The notes beneath the pieces were generated by a model. It saw only the letters and a list, made by a program, of their open reading frames with translations, was not told the origin of the DNA and did no database searches. A stretch of DNA of 64,000 bases from Pontibacter ummariensis (GTDB lineage Bacteria > Bacteroidota > Bacteroidia > Cytophagales > Hymenobacteraceae), in assembly GCF_900188175.1 (NCBI RefSeq), contig NZ_FZOQ01000010.1:1-64000 (forward strand), written 5' to 3'. This document shows positions 16,627 to 25,594 of this stretch, piece by piece. Every line of letters starts with the position of its first letter. Within the stretch, counting starts at the first letter, position 1. The position numbers and the translations under genes were made by a program.

Positions 16627-19600
16627 TTAGAAAGTAGCTTGAAGGCCAAATGAAAGTGTTCTACGATAAGGGTAAACACGTCCGAAAGACGCTCTGTCGT
16701 TCAGGCCGGCCGTCGTGTAATCCACTTCCGGGTCAATCGGCATATCACCAAGTTTGTCTTTCTCAAAGAGGTTCTCCCCGCTGAAGTACACCCGCAGGCG
16801 CTCTATCTTCACTTTCTCGGTCAGGCTGCTAGGCAGGGTATAACCAAAGGAAACGTTCTTCATTCTCATGTAGGAAAGGTCGAGCAGGTATTTGGTCTGC
16901 GGCAGGAAGTTACGCGCGTTGTTTGACTGACCCTGATCTGTTGGGCGTGGATAGAAAGCATTAGGGTTCTCAGGTGTCCAGTAGTCCAGCTGATGCGTGT
17001 ACCATGCCTCTCCTGGTCTGAAGCCAGGGACAAACAGTGGGCCGCTAGCCCAGAAATCACGCTTGCCTACCCCCTGCACAAACAGGTTCAGGTCAAAGCC
17101 TTTCCAATCGGCACCCAGACGGATACCGTACTGGTAGCGAGGAGTAGAGTTACCGATAACTTTCATGTCACCATGATCATCCACCGCCTGAGAACCTCGG
17201 TCAATTTTGCCGTCACCGTTCAGGTCCTTATACTTGATGTCGCCAGGGCCGTAAGAAAACCAACCGCTCTCGAAGTAAGACTGATCCACCACACCGTCGT
17301 TCAATACGTACTTGCCACCTACTAGTAACAGGTCTCCGTTCGCATCCTTCACAAAGTCATCTTCTGTAAAAAAGCCATCTGTCTCAAATCCCCATATCTC
17401 GCCAAGTAATCTTCCTGTGCGGTTATCATAAATGCCTTTGTTGTCGGCATACTTCGTGATTCTCTCTTGGAAGTCTGTCAGAGTTCCTGTCACATTAAAG
17501 TTTAAACCGTTAGCAAAGGTGTGGTTAAAGTCGAGAGCAAATTCCCAACCTGTGGTTTCCAGTTCTCCCAGATTTCGCTTGGTAGCCCCGGTGCCATAAG
17601 TATCAGGCAGTACAAGGCCCGGGCCATGCATGTCGCTGGTCGTTCTTCTGTACCAGTCAAAAGTAAGCCCGATCTTATCGCTCAAGAATTTTGAGTCAAA
17701 GCCGAAGTCAAGGGTGCTAACAGTTTCCCAGGTAAGCGCCTCCGGGAAAGCACCAGGAGTACCCACGGTAACGGTGTTTACCCCGCCAATTAACCAGCCA
17801 GATGAATAAGAAGACATTAAGCGGTAAATATCACCCAGGTAAGCATTCTGGTTACCGATAGAGCCCCATGATCCACGTAGTTTCAGGAAAGACAGCACAG
17901 GGGAGGCAAACTCCATGAATGGCTCTTTTGTAACCACATAACCTGCTGACATTGATGGGAAGAAGGCCCATCTTTTAGTTGGTGATAAACGGGAAGCACC
18001 GTCGTATCTGCCGTTAACCTCGAGAAGGTACTTATCTCTGAAAGCGTAGTTCAAGCGGCCAAAAGTACCCAGGGTCGCCCACTGGTCACGCGCGCCGTCC
18101 ACAAACTGGTCTCCTGTCGCCAGGTCTATCTCCCCTCTGTTCGGGTCCATCAGGTTACGCTTCTGTGACATCTGGTACCAATACTCAAATGTTTCCACGT
18201 CTCCACCCGCAATTAGCTTAAAGGAGTGGTCACCAAAGTCCTTCATGTAGGTAGCGTAAGCTTTACCAACACTTCTGTTGCTCCAGTCTGAGTTATACTG
18301 CACTCTGTTATAGGCAGCGCTGCTGTAAGGCTCGTACTTTAAGTTAGCTCCGGTTGCCCAGAAATTGTAGCCAGACAATATGCCCCCTGTTTGGTGCTCG
18401 TGTGAGTTGTTGTACGTGTAGGTATAGTCTGCATCAATGGTAAGGCCTTTAGCAGGTCTCAGTGTACCGCCTAAGTTAAAGCGTGCCATGGAGGCAGCTT
18501 CGTTGTTCATTTTAGCCTGCTGCACCTCTGTGATGGCGCTTCTGAAAGGATGCCCTTCGTACGTGCCGTAAGGGTATACCGCTGGCCATCTGTAGAGGTA
18601 GTACCAAGGGTCGTAGGTCTCGCTAGAGAAGTAGAATGGACGTGTAAACTCACTCTTAGAGTACAATACTTTGGCACGTGCATCAAACCAGTCGGTCACG
18701 CTGGTGTTCACCCCCACGTTCAGATTATATCTGTTGAACTCATCCGGGTTAACTTTCAGAACACCCTCCTGCCCCAGGTAACCCAGGCCCAAGTAATAGT
18801 TCGTGTTTTCACTGCCGCCAGAAATAGAGATATCCTGTTTCTGCTGAGGGGTCCATTCTCTCATGAACATCTCACCCGGGTTCCAAGGGCGGAAAAAGAA
18901 CAAGCGGCCACCGCGGATCTCGAAGTCACGCCCCAGTACCATCTCGTTGCCCAAGTCCTGTCCGCCATACTGCGCTTCCCACTCACGCATCTTTTTGATA
19001 GACTCCTCATCGATATACATGCCCACAATGCCGAAAACGTTCGTAGATGGGTTCGTTCTTTGCAGGGCTTTAAAAGCCATTTCTGCCCCTTCAGCGGCAG
19101 GAGCGATCTCTGGGGTAGTCGTTGGAGTGCTCCATGAGAAGTTATTGGAGTAAGATACTTTCGTGCGGGTTCCTCTCTTACCAGACTTGGTTGTGATCAA
19201 AATAACACCAAAAGCACCTCTGGCACCGTAAATAGAGGCAGAAGCAGCATCCTTCAGCACGGAAATTGACTCAATGTCCTCCGGATTTACCATCTGGAGG
19301 CTGGGGATCTCCACGTTGTCTACCAGAATAAGCGGCTGAGCGCCATTGGAGTTGCTCAGGGTACCGGTCATACCTCTTAGTCTGATGTTGGGGTTCTGCC
19401 CGATGGCACCACTAGGGGTAGTAATCGTTAAGCCAGGCGTAGTACCCTGCAGACCGCGCGCTACGTCAGTAACCGGTCTGGACTCCAGTACTTTTGTATC
19501 CACGGTAGCAACGGCACCCGTCAGATTAGCTCTTTTCTGGGTACCGTAGCCTACCACCACCACTTCACTAAGCGTCTTAGTATCCGGTGCAAGGGCCACA

Positions 19601-19881
19601 TTGATTGTGTTCGCTTCGCCTACGACGCGCTCCTGCGGTAACATGCCGATAAAGCTGAACACTAACACACTTCCGGGGGCAGCCTGAATGCTGTAAGCAC
19701 CTTCCGCATCAGCAGACACGCCGTTAGCTGTACCTTTCACCACCACGCTTACGCCTGGCAGTGCGATACCTTCTTCTGCAGAGGTCACCCTCCCGGTAAT
19801 GGTTTTGCTCTGGGCAAAACCTGCCTGGGCTATCAGTAAGCTCAAGGCAAACATCATAAACCGTAGTAATACTTTTTTCAT
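16627..19881 (-). CDS. SusC/RagA-family TonB-dependent outer-membrane transporter
   Basis: 1084 residues, ATG start, signal peptide MKKVLLRFMMFALSLLIAQAGFAQ. Residues about 25-110 are the CarboxypepD-reg-like domain (KTITGRVTSAEEGIALPG), then a TonB-box-like EVVVVGYGTQKR stretch. The plug carries the SusC signature DIESISVLKDAASASIYGAR, and the rest is the 22-strand barrel ending in the aromatic QATF. With the SusD partner it imports oligosaccharides across the outer membrane using TonB energy. A 272-bp leader with a LacI-type palindrome precedes it. Confidence 0.96.
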   Translation of the reverse strand: MKKVLLRFMMFALSLLIAQAGFAQSKTITGRVTSAEEGIALPGVSVVVKGTANGVSADAEGAYSIQAAPGSVLVFSFIGMLPQERVVGEANTINVALAPDTKTLSEVVVVGYGTQKRANLTGAVATVDTKVLESRPVTDVARGLQGTTPGLTITTPSGAIGQNPNIRLRGMTGTLSNSNGAQPLILVDNVEIPSLQMVNPEDIESISVLKDAASASIYGARGAFGVILITTKSGKRGTRTKVSYSNNFSWSTPTTTPEIAPAAEGAEMAFKALQRTNPSTNVFGIVGMYIDEESIKKMREWEAQYGGQDLGNEMVLGRDFEIRGGRLFFFRPWNPGEMFMREWTPQQKQDISISGGSENTNYYLGLGYLGQEGVLKVNPDEFNRYNLNVGVNTSVTDWFDARAKVLYSKSEFTRPFYFSSETYDPWYYLYRWPAVYPYGTYEGHPFRSAITEVQQAKMNNEAASMARFNLGGTLRPAKGLTIDADYTYTYNNSHEHQTGGILSGYNFWATGANLKYEPYSSAAYNRVQYNSDWSNRSVGKAYATYMKDFGDHSFKLIAGGDVETFEYWYQMSQKRNLMDPNRGEIDLATGDQFVDGARDQWATLGTFGRLNYAFRDKYLLEVNGRYDGASRLSPTKRWAFFPSMSAGYVVTKEPFMEFASPVLSFLKLRGSWGSIGNQNAYLGDIYRLMSSYSSGWLIGGVNTVTVGTPGAFPEALTWETVSTLDFGFDSKFLSDKIGLTFDWYRRTTSDMHGPGLVLPDTYGTGATKRNLGELETTGWEFALDFNHTFANGLNFNVTGTLTDFQERITKYADNKGIYDNRTGRLLGEIWGFETDGFFTEDDFVKDANGDLLLVGGKYVLNDGVVDQSYFESGWFSYGPGDIKYKDLNGDGKIDRGSQAVDDHGDMKVIGNSTPRYQYGIRLGADWKGFDLNLFVQGVGKRDFWASGPLFVPGFRPGEAWYTHQLDYWTPENPNAFYPRPTDQGQSNNARNFLPQTKYLLDLSYMRMKNVSFGYTLPSSLTEKVKIERLRVYFSGENLFEKDKLGDMPIDPEVDYTTAGLNDRASFGRVYPYRRTLSFGLQATF

Positions 19882-20153
19882 AAAAAGGATTTAAAGATGG
19901 TTACTTAAAAGGTTTGTTAATTGAGGTATTTGATTCATGGTTTTGATTGTAAACAACTTTGCCCTGGCAGTCTTCTCTCAGGACCGCTTTCGCGCTTTGC
20001 TCCCAAAAGCAGCTGTTTTACTAGCACTTTTCAGGAAAGCGTTTCCCGACAGCAAGAGGATTTGCACTTACAGAAGCTGAACTTCGCTTATACAATGGCT
20101 CCCCTGGTACTTCTCTTGTATTTTATGTTAAGAGGCACTTGCCCGGCAGTAAA
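19882..20153. other. Leader between namZ-like gene and susC
   Basis: 272 bp without a credible gene. It holds one palindrome (20034-20046, listed separately) about 150 bp above the susC start. I did not find a good TAnnTTTG box on the minus strand. Confidence 0.4.
20034..20046. promoter_or_regulatory. Candidate LacI-type operator upstream of susC (region 1)
   Basis: GGAAAGCGTTTCC: five-base arms GGAAA/TTTCC around GCG. It resembles the AAAGCG(C/T)TT sites found in other gaps of this window and LacI-family operators in general, which have a central CG. Confidence 0.4.
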
Positions 20154-21404
20154 TCAAGGGTACAGTAAATATTTAGCCCGAACAGCCTTGAACTGGCTCA
20201 GGCCCGGCTCCCAGCTTTTCCGTATCTCCTCCTCGGGCACCCCGGCTATGATCTGCTCCTTCAACTGCCTGGTCCCCGCCAACTTGTCGAAATTGCCCAT
20301 CTGGTTACTCTGTGTATAATCGAAAAACTTCTCTTTGTGCGGATAAGCCTGATACAGCTCGATAAGCCACCGCAGGTTGAGCTGTTTGCTTTTCCGAAGT
20401 GCCGCCGCATCATAGTTTCTCAAGTCCAGGCCGAAGCAGTCCTTGTCCTGGTGGAGCGGCGTTTCGCTCATTCCCTTGATGCCAACAGGCTTAAAAGAAA
20501 ATGTGTAGTTGCCTTTCAGGTCCGGGTTCCCGAGAACAGTAAAAGGGAAGTAGGTCCCGCGCCCCTGGCTGATGATCGTTCCCTCGAAAAGACATAAAGA
20601 GGGATATAATAGAATAGATTGTGGCGTATTGAGATTGGGAGACGGGTTAACAGGCAAGACATAGGGCATGTCGTGCGCGTAGTTCTTCACCTTCACGATC
20701 CGGAGCTTGCACTGGAATCCATTCGCCAGCCAGCCCTCTCCGTTGATCATTTGTGCATATTCGCCTACCGTCATGCCATGCGCAATGGGCACCGGATGGA
20801 TTCCGATCCCGGATTTGAGCTGCATGTCCAGTATCGGGCCGTCTACCAGATACCCGTTGGGGTTGGGCCTGTCCAGGACCAGCAGCTCGATGCCGTTTTC
20901 CGCACAGGCTTCCATTACCCGATGCATAGTAATGGTGTAGGTATAAAACCTGGCCCCAACGTCCTGTATGTCGAAAATCATCAGGTCGATATCGGCAAGG
21001 CTCTCTCTCGTAGGCTTGCTGTTTTTACCGTAAAGCGAAAAGACAGGTATACCGGTTTTGGGATCCACACTGTCGCTCACTTTTACACCGGCACTAGCGT
21101 CACCCCGGAAGCCATGCTCTGGCCCGAAAATGCGAACGATGTTTACACCCAAAGCGCTTAAGCTATCCACACTGGTAGCACGCCCTATAATGGAGGTAGG
21201 GTTCACGACCATGCCTACCCGTTTCCCCTGCAGGTATGGCAGATAGGCTTCAGTCTGATCAGCCCCTGTTACAATGGCCTCATCTGTTATAGCACCTGTT
21301 TCATTTTTGTCAGGCGCAGCAGTGAGTGCATACTGTTGCTGGCTACAGGAGAGGCTTGAAGAAAGTACTGCCAGCGGAAGCAGGAAGGTTAAGAATGCCT
21401 TCAT
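20154..21404 (-). CDS. namZ: NamZ-type exo-beta-N-acetylmuramidase (DUF1343, GH171)
   Basis: 416 residues, ATG start, lipoprotein-type signal (LLPLAVLSSSLSC). Strong DUF1343 signatures: GKRVGMVVNPTSI, VRIFGPEHGFRGDASAG, IFDIQDVGARFYTYTITMH and LDRPNPNGY, plus the C-terminal Leu/Tyr-rich domain. B. subtilis NamZ (YbbC) removes MurNAc from the non-reducing end of peptidoglycan fragments. It is the first gene of the minus-strand block and diverges from a GH92 gene across 611 bp. Export places it in the periplasm or on the surface, where it would work alternately with the NagZ-type enzyme. The family assignment is secure, and the exact activity is by homology. Confidence 0.87.
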   Translation of the reverse strand: MKAFLTFLLPLAVLSSSLSCSQQQYALTAAPDKNETGAITDEAIVTGADQTEAYLPYLQGKRVGMVVNPTSIIGRATSVDSLSALGVNIVRIFGPEHGFRGDASAGVKVSDSVDPKTGIPVFSLYGKNSKPTRESLADIDLMIFDIQDVGARFYTYTITMHRVMEACAENGIELLVLDRPNPNGYLVDGPILDMQLKSGIGIHPVPIAHGMTVGEYAQMINGEGWLANGFQCKLRIVKVKNYAHDMPYVLPVNPSPNLNTPQSILLYPSLCLFEGTIISQGRGTYFPFTVLGNPDLKGNYTFSFKPVGIKGMSETPLHQDKDCFGLDLRNYDAAALRKSKQLNLRWLIELYQAYPHKEKFFDYTQSNQMGNFDKLAGTRQLKEQIIAGVPEEEIRKSWEPGLSQFKAVRAKYLLYP

Positions 21405-22015
21405 TCCAAAAGGGGCTAATTATTTTATCTCTATGAACTTTTACTCTTGCAAAATCTACACGCTTCCTTGCCTAACCTTGCTGTTTTGTTTTAATACACC
21501 TCTCCTTTTTGCCAAACCTGCATTTTCAAGCAGGTCAACCGTCTAGCAAAGAATTAAACAAGCATAAACAAGTACTCACTCACCCTATCGCCCCATAAAA
21601 GTAGATAATTTTATTATAATGTAAAAGCTTTTCTCCTGTTTTGCAAATTAACCTGCAAAAACATGCATATCGCGGTAGATAACTGATACCCTTATGATTG
21701 TGAACTTCCAGCCTATCCTACACTGGATAAAGCGCATTCCGAGCATGAGGAAGTGCAGGTGAGGCCGCATAAAAGCCTGCAGAAATCGGAAGCCTTTGTT
21801 CGAATGGCATTTGCGGCAGCTGCACAGGCAACTTTGATGTGTGTGCGGCAACAAAAGCTACCTTTAATGCTTTTTCTTTAGAAAAAGGAAATAAAGTCTT
21901 TATCTTTCGTCAGGCGCTGCCTTACCTTTCTGCCTTTGCTTAGAGAGCAGGCTCAGGAAGAGAGACAGGTTCTGACCACAAATCGATATAAACCCGCAAT
22001 AGAAACTTAACTTAC
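21405..22015. other. 611-bp divergent intergenic region
   Basis: AT-rich gap between the divergent namZ-like and GH92 genes; no credible coding frame. It contains AAAAGCTTTT (21623-21632), a perfect 10-bp palindrome, a TTTTGCA...TGCAAAA inverted repeat (21639-21645 / 21654-21660, 8-base spacer), and a CTTTTTC/GAAAAAG repeat near 21870-21890. Toward GH92 a possible -7 box TACCTTTA (near 21860) has a TTG 22 bases upstream, which is slightly too far for the consensus. Confidence 0.4.
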
Positions 22016-24316
22016 ATGAAGCAAAGGATTAGACGCCTGCTGAAGCCTGTTACTGTGTTTGCTCTTTGCGCTGGCCTGGCTACTGCCTGCAAAAGCCTGC
22101 CGGAGGAAACAAGCAGCACCTCCGCTCTTAACCTCACTCAATTTGTAGACCCTTATATCGGCACAGGGTTCCATGGCCATGTCTTTCTGGGGGCCAACGT
22201 TCCCTTCGGGGCAGTGCAGTTGGGCCCGACGAACATCTCAGAAGGCTGGGACTGGTGCTCCGGCTACCACTACTCTGACTCTACCATTATCGGTTTTGCC
22301 CACACGCACCTGAGCGGAACCGGCATTGGCGATTTGGGAGACATATCCGTGATGCCGACCACAGGAGCCGTAAAAGTAACCAAAGGCACCGCAGAGAACC
22401 CGGAAAGCGGGTACGTCTCCCTGTTCTCGCATGAGGAAGAAAAGGCCCGGCCGGGTTATTATGCCGTTAAGCTAAAGCGCTACGATATTGATGTGGAACT
22501 GACGGCAACGGAGCGCGTGGGCTTTCATCAGTACACATTCCCGAAAACAGACGAAGCCAACATCATCATTGACTTGAAAGAAGGCATCGGCTGGGACCTT
22601 TCCACGGAAGCCTATATAACACAGCTTAACGACAGCACCCTGGCTGGCTATCGCTACTCCAAAGGCTGGGCCGAGGATCAGAAGATTTACTTTGCAGCTG
22701 TTTTCTCCAAGCCCATCCAGCACTTCTCCAGCTATCAGATCACAGACTCGACCGGCACCACGGTTCCAGCATCTAAAGGGAACCGGTTGAAAGGTGTCGT
22801 AAGCTTTGCCACTGCAGCAGGGGAGAAAGTAAAACTGAAAGTCGGCATATCCCCTGTTAGCTCCGAGAATGCCCTGGCGAACATGAAAGAGGAGATTCCG
22901 CACTGGAACTTTGAGCAGGTAGTAGCGCAGGCCGATGCCGCCTGGAACAGAGAATTGCAGAAAGCGCAGATTCAGACAAAGGACACCGCACAGCTCCGCA
23001 CGTTCTACACGGCTTTGTATCATACCATGATCGCCCCCTCCATCTTTAACGACCATAACGGCGACTACAGGGGAACGGACAACAAGCTCTACAAGAACGC
23101 TCCCTTTACAAACCTGACCACTTTTTCGCTCTGGGATACTTACCGGGCGGCACACCCGCTGTTTACCATTCTGCAGTCCGACCGGGTGAACGACATGATC
23201 AACTCGATGCTGGCCATTTACCAACAGCAGGGTAAGCTACCGGTTTGGCACCTGATGGGTAATGAGACAAACACCATGGTGGGCTACAGTGCCGTGCCAG
23301 TTGTAGTAGACGCCTATTTAAAAGGCTTCACCGGCTTTGATGCCGACCTGGCGTATGAGGCGATCAAGACAACGGCCATGCAAGATGATAGGGGCCTGAA
23401 AGCAGTGAAGAAGTTGGGGTACATCCCGGCAGACAGCGAGGTAGAGAACGTGGCCAAAGGCCTGGAGTATGCCATTGATGACTGGTGCATTGCCCAGATG
23501 GCAAAAAAGATGGGCAAGCAAGAAGACTACGAATACTTCAGCAAACGCGCCAGGAACTACCAGAACTACTTCGACCCGCAGACCCGTTTTATGCGCGGCA
23601 GAATTTCCCAGAACGAGTGGCGCACCCCTTTCGATCCTTTTGTATCCCGCCACATGAAAGACGACTTTACAGAAGGGAATGCCTGGCAGTACACTTGGTT
23701 GGTGCCGCACGACGTAGAGGGCCTGATGCAGCTTTTGGGCGGAGAGGCACCCTTTACGCAAAAGCTCGACTCGCTCTTCATCGTGGAGGGTGACATGGGT
23801 GAAGAAGCTTCCAGCGACATCACAGGCCTGATCGGGCAGTACGCCCACGGCAACGAGCCTAGCCACCACATTACCTACCTGTATGCCTATGCAGGGCAAC
23901 CCTGGAAAACAGCCGATAAAGTGCGGTACATCCTCAGCAACCTGTACTCCGATAAAACAGACGGACTAAGTGGCAACGAGGACGTGGGACAGATGTCGGC
24001 CTGGTATATCTTCTCTACCTTAGGGTTTTACCCTGTTAATCCGGCAAACGGAGCTTATGTGTTTGGCAGCCCGGCTGTGGATCAGGCTTCTTTAACCCTG
24101 GCCAACGGCAAGGTATTCCGCATGAAAGCCATCAACAACAGCCCGGAAAACAGGTACATACAGAAAATATCTTTGGACGGCAGGCCCTATAGCAAGTCCT
24201 ACATCCTGCACGAGGACATTATGAAGGGCGGTGAGCTGGTATTTGAAATGGGCAGTTCGCCGAGTTACTCCTGGGGAGTAGCCCAAAAGGACAGGCCAAA
24301 GTCTGTCTTGAACTAG
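22016..24316 (+). CDS. GH92 alpha-mannosidase (lipoprotein)
   Basis: 766 residues. The signal ends in a lipobox (CAGLATAC) with Cys near residue 25. The N-terminal beta-sandwich starts with FVDPYIGTGFHGH and PFGAVQLGP, then IIGFAHTHLSGTG. The (alpha/alpha)6 domain has the GH92 signatures HGNEPSHHITYLY near residue 611 and GNEDVGQMSAWYIFSTLGFYPV near 653. GH92 enzymes are calcium-dependent exo-alpha-mannosidases that trim N-glycan or fungal mannan branches. Transcribed alone on the plus strand, with a bidirectional terminator after it. The second GH92 in this window has GNDDFGQ at the same place, so the two may prefer different linkages. Confidence 0.94.
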   Translation: MKQRIRRLLKPVTVFALCAGLATACKSLPEETSSTSALNLTQFVDPYIGTGFHGHVFLGANVPFGAVQLGPTNISEGWDWCSGYHYSDSTIIGFAHTHLSGTGIGDLGDISVMPTTGAVKVTKGTAENPESGYVSLFSHEEEKARPGYYAVKLKRYDIDVELTATERVGFHQYTFPKTDEANIIIDLKEGIGWDLSTEAYITQLNDSTLAGYRYSKGWAEDQKIYFAAVFSKPIQHFSSYQITDSTGTTVPASKGNRLKGVVSFATAAGEKVKLKVGISPVSSENALANMKEEIPHWNFEQVVAQADAAWNRELQKAQIQTKDTAQLRTFYTALYHTMIAPSIFNDHNGDYRGTDNKLYKNAPFTNLTTFSLWDTYRAAHPLFTILQSDRVNDMINSMLAIYQQQGKLPVWHLMGNETNTMVGYSAVPVVVDAYLKGFTGFDADLAYEAIKTTAMQDDRGLKAVKKLGYIPADSEVENVAKGLEYAIDDWCIAQMAKKMGKQEDYEYFSKRARNYQNYFDPQTRFMRGRISQNEWRTPFDPFVSRHMKDDFTEGNAWQYTWLVPHDVEGLMQLLGGEAPFTQKLDSLFIVEGDMGEEASSDITGLIGQYAHGNEPSHHITYLYAYAGQPWKTADKVRYILSNLYSDKTDGLSGNEDVGQMSAWYIFSTLGFYPVNPANGAYVFGSPAVDQASLTLANGKVFRMKAINNSPENRYIQKISLDGRPYSKSYILHEDIMKGGELVFEMGSSPSYSWGVAQKDRPKSVLN

Positions 24317-24331
24317 ACCCGTATTACTAAC

Positions 24332-24381
24332 AAAGCAAGAAGGTCCCCGACTACTACCACAGCCGGGAACCTTCTTGCTTT
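24332..24381. terminator. Bidirectional terminator between GH92 and sialidase-fold gene
   Basis: Perfect 13-bp stem AAAGCAAGAAGGT (24332-24344) against ACCTTCTTGCTTT (24369-24381), with a further CCCG/CGGG inner stem. A-rich and T-rich outer ends serve both directions, as expected between convergent genes. Confidence 0.85.
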
Positions 24382-24476
24382 ATGTTCCCGTGTTGCTATT
24401 CAGAAGCACCCCAAGGCGGGCTAGCACCAACACTTACAGAGGCTCCGTTCTGTCTGTGCCAGGAATTAAGCTTTCT

Positions 24477-25520
24477 TCATAAAGCTTCTTGCCGCAAGAC
24501 AACATGCTTTATATTTTTCCTGTCATAAGTGTAGGTGATATGCACGAGGCTATCGCTTGTCTGTATAACGGCAGGATAACTGTACTCCTCCTCTTTCCCA
24601 TTTTCGAGTACAACTATGTCTTTCCATCTTCTACCGTTCTTAGAAGTGGCGACGTGCAGCTTCCCGCGGCCATTAAACCAATCCTTGCCAGGAACATCCG
24701 GGTTGTATACAATCAGTTGTTTGCCATCTTTCAGCGTTACTGCATCTGTACCCGCGTTAGGGTTTAACAAACGTGTTTCAGAAAGCTTTCCCCAGGTGTT
24801 GCCCCCGTCTGACGACCAGGCCTGCACCACCCTGCCTTGCTTGCTTCTGCACAGGATCTGCAGGCGCTTGTTTGAGTGAAAAAGGATACTGGGCTGAATC
24901 ACATCAAACTCAGACTCTGGATCAACCGGGATGTGTTGCCAGGTTTTACCGCCATCACCGGACTTTTCGATATGCACTTTCCAGCGATCCGTACGCTCTT
25001 CCACGCTGGAGGGGGACAGGATGGTCCCGTCTGCCAGCTGTACCGGCTTGTTCTTGATAGGCCCCAGGATACCCGCTGGTAGTCTTTTGGCTTCGGACCA
25101 GGTTTGGCCATCATCCTCTGATCTCTTCACCATCCCCCACCACTCCCTTGGGTTAGGCCCTACTTTATAAAACAGAAACAAGGGGCCCGCCTGCGCTTTG
25201 AAAAGCACAGGATTCCAGGTAGGATAGCGCAGGGAATCGTTTATAATTCCATTAGCCACAGGCACAGGTTTAGTTGTGCCATTGGCATCTAATACACTCA
25301 ACCAAATGTCAACATCGGACTTCCCTTCCGCCGATCCGCCAAACCAGGCTACTAAAAGCTTTCCTTCCGAAGTCTCCACTAAAGTAGAGGCATGGCACTG
25401 CCCAAAGGGGGCATCCTGAAAGAGGAATTCCTCCTGCACTTTTGTCCAGGCCGATTGCGCTTTCGAGTTATGCACTGTGGTAAGAAGACAGGTAAGAACG
25501 AGTAGAAAATATCTTTTCAT
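24477..25520 (-). CDS. Sialidase-fold (BNR/Asp-box) exo-glycosidase-like protein
   Basis: 347 residues, signal peptide ending near HNSKAQ. Six-bladed propeller family PF13088-like. Asp boxes are visible: SEDDGQTW, SGDGGKTW, SSDGGNTW and a weaker SKNGRRW. An early WFGGSAEGKSDVDIW stretch is typical of this branch. I do not find the FRIP/RIP arginine motif of GH33 sialidases, so true sialidase activity is doubtful. It is the last gene of the fucosidase/galactosidase operon, 74 bp after the TIM-barrel gene. Confidence 0.75.
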   Translation of the reverse strand: MKRYFLLVLTCLLTTVHNSKAQSAWTKVQEEFLFQDAPFGQCHASTLVETSEGKLLVAWFGGSAEGKSDVDIWLSVLDANGTTKPVPVANGIINDSLRYPTWNPVLFKAQAGPLFLFYKVGPNPREWWGMVKRSEDDGQTWSEAKRLPAGILGPIKNKPVQLADGTILSPSSVEERTDRWKVHIEKSGDGGKTWQHIPVDPESEFDVIQPSILFHSNKRLQILCRSKQGRVVQAWSSDGGNTWGKLSETRLLNPNAGTDAVTLKDGKQLIVYNPDVPGKDWFNGRGKLHVATSKNGRRWKDIVVLENGKEEEYSYPAVIQTSDSLVHITYTYDRKNIKHVVLRQEAL

Positions 25521-25594
25521 TTAATGTTCAGCTCAGTTGATATCCTCTACTTTGGCACTCTTAAAGAGGACAGTTTAAAAGTTCACGTAAGCAG

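Noticed and set aside
21648..21854. 68-codon minus-strand frame in the 611-bp gap
   Set aside because: Short, no start context, His/Cys-rich nonsense-like translation.
22472..23224. 250-codon open frame on the minus strand inside GH92
   Set aside because: Entirely opposite a well-supported GH92 gene; no domain or signal, and the composition is that of an antisense shadow.
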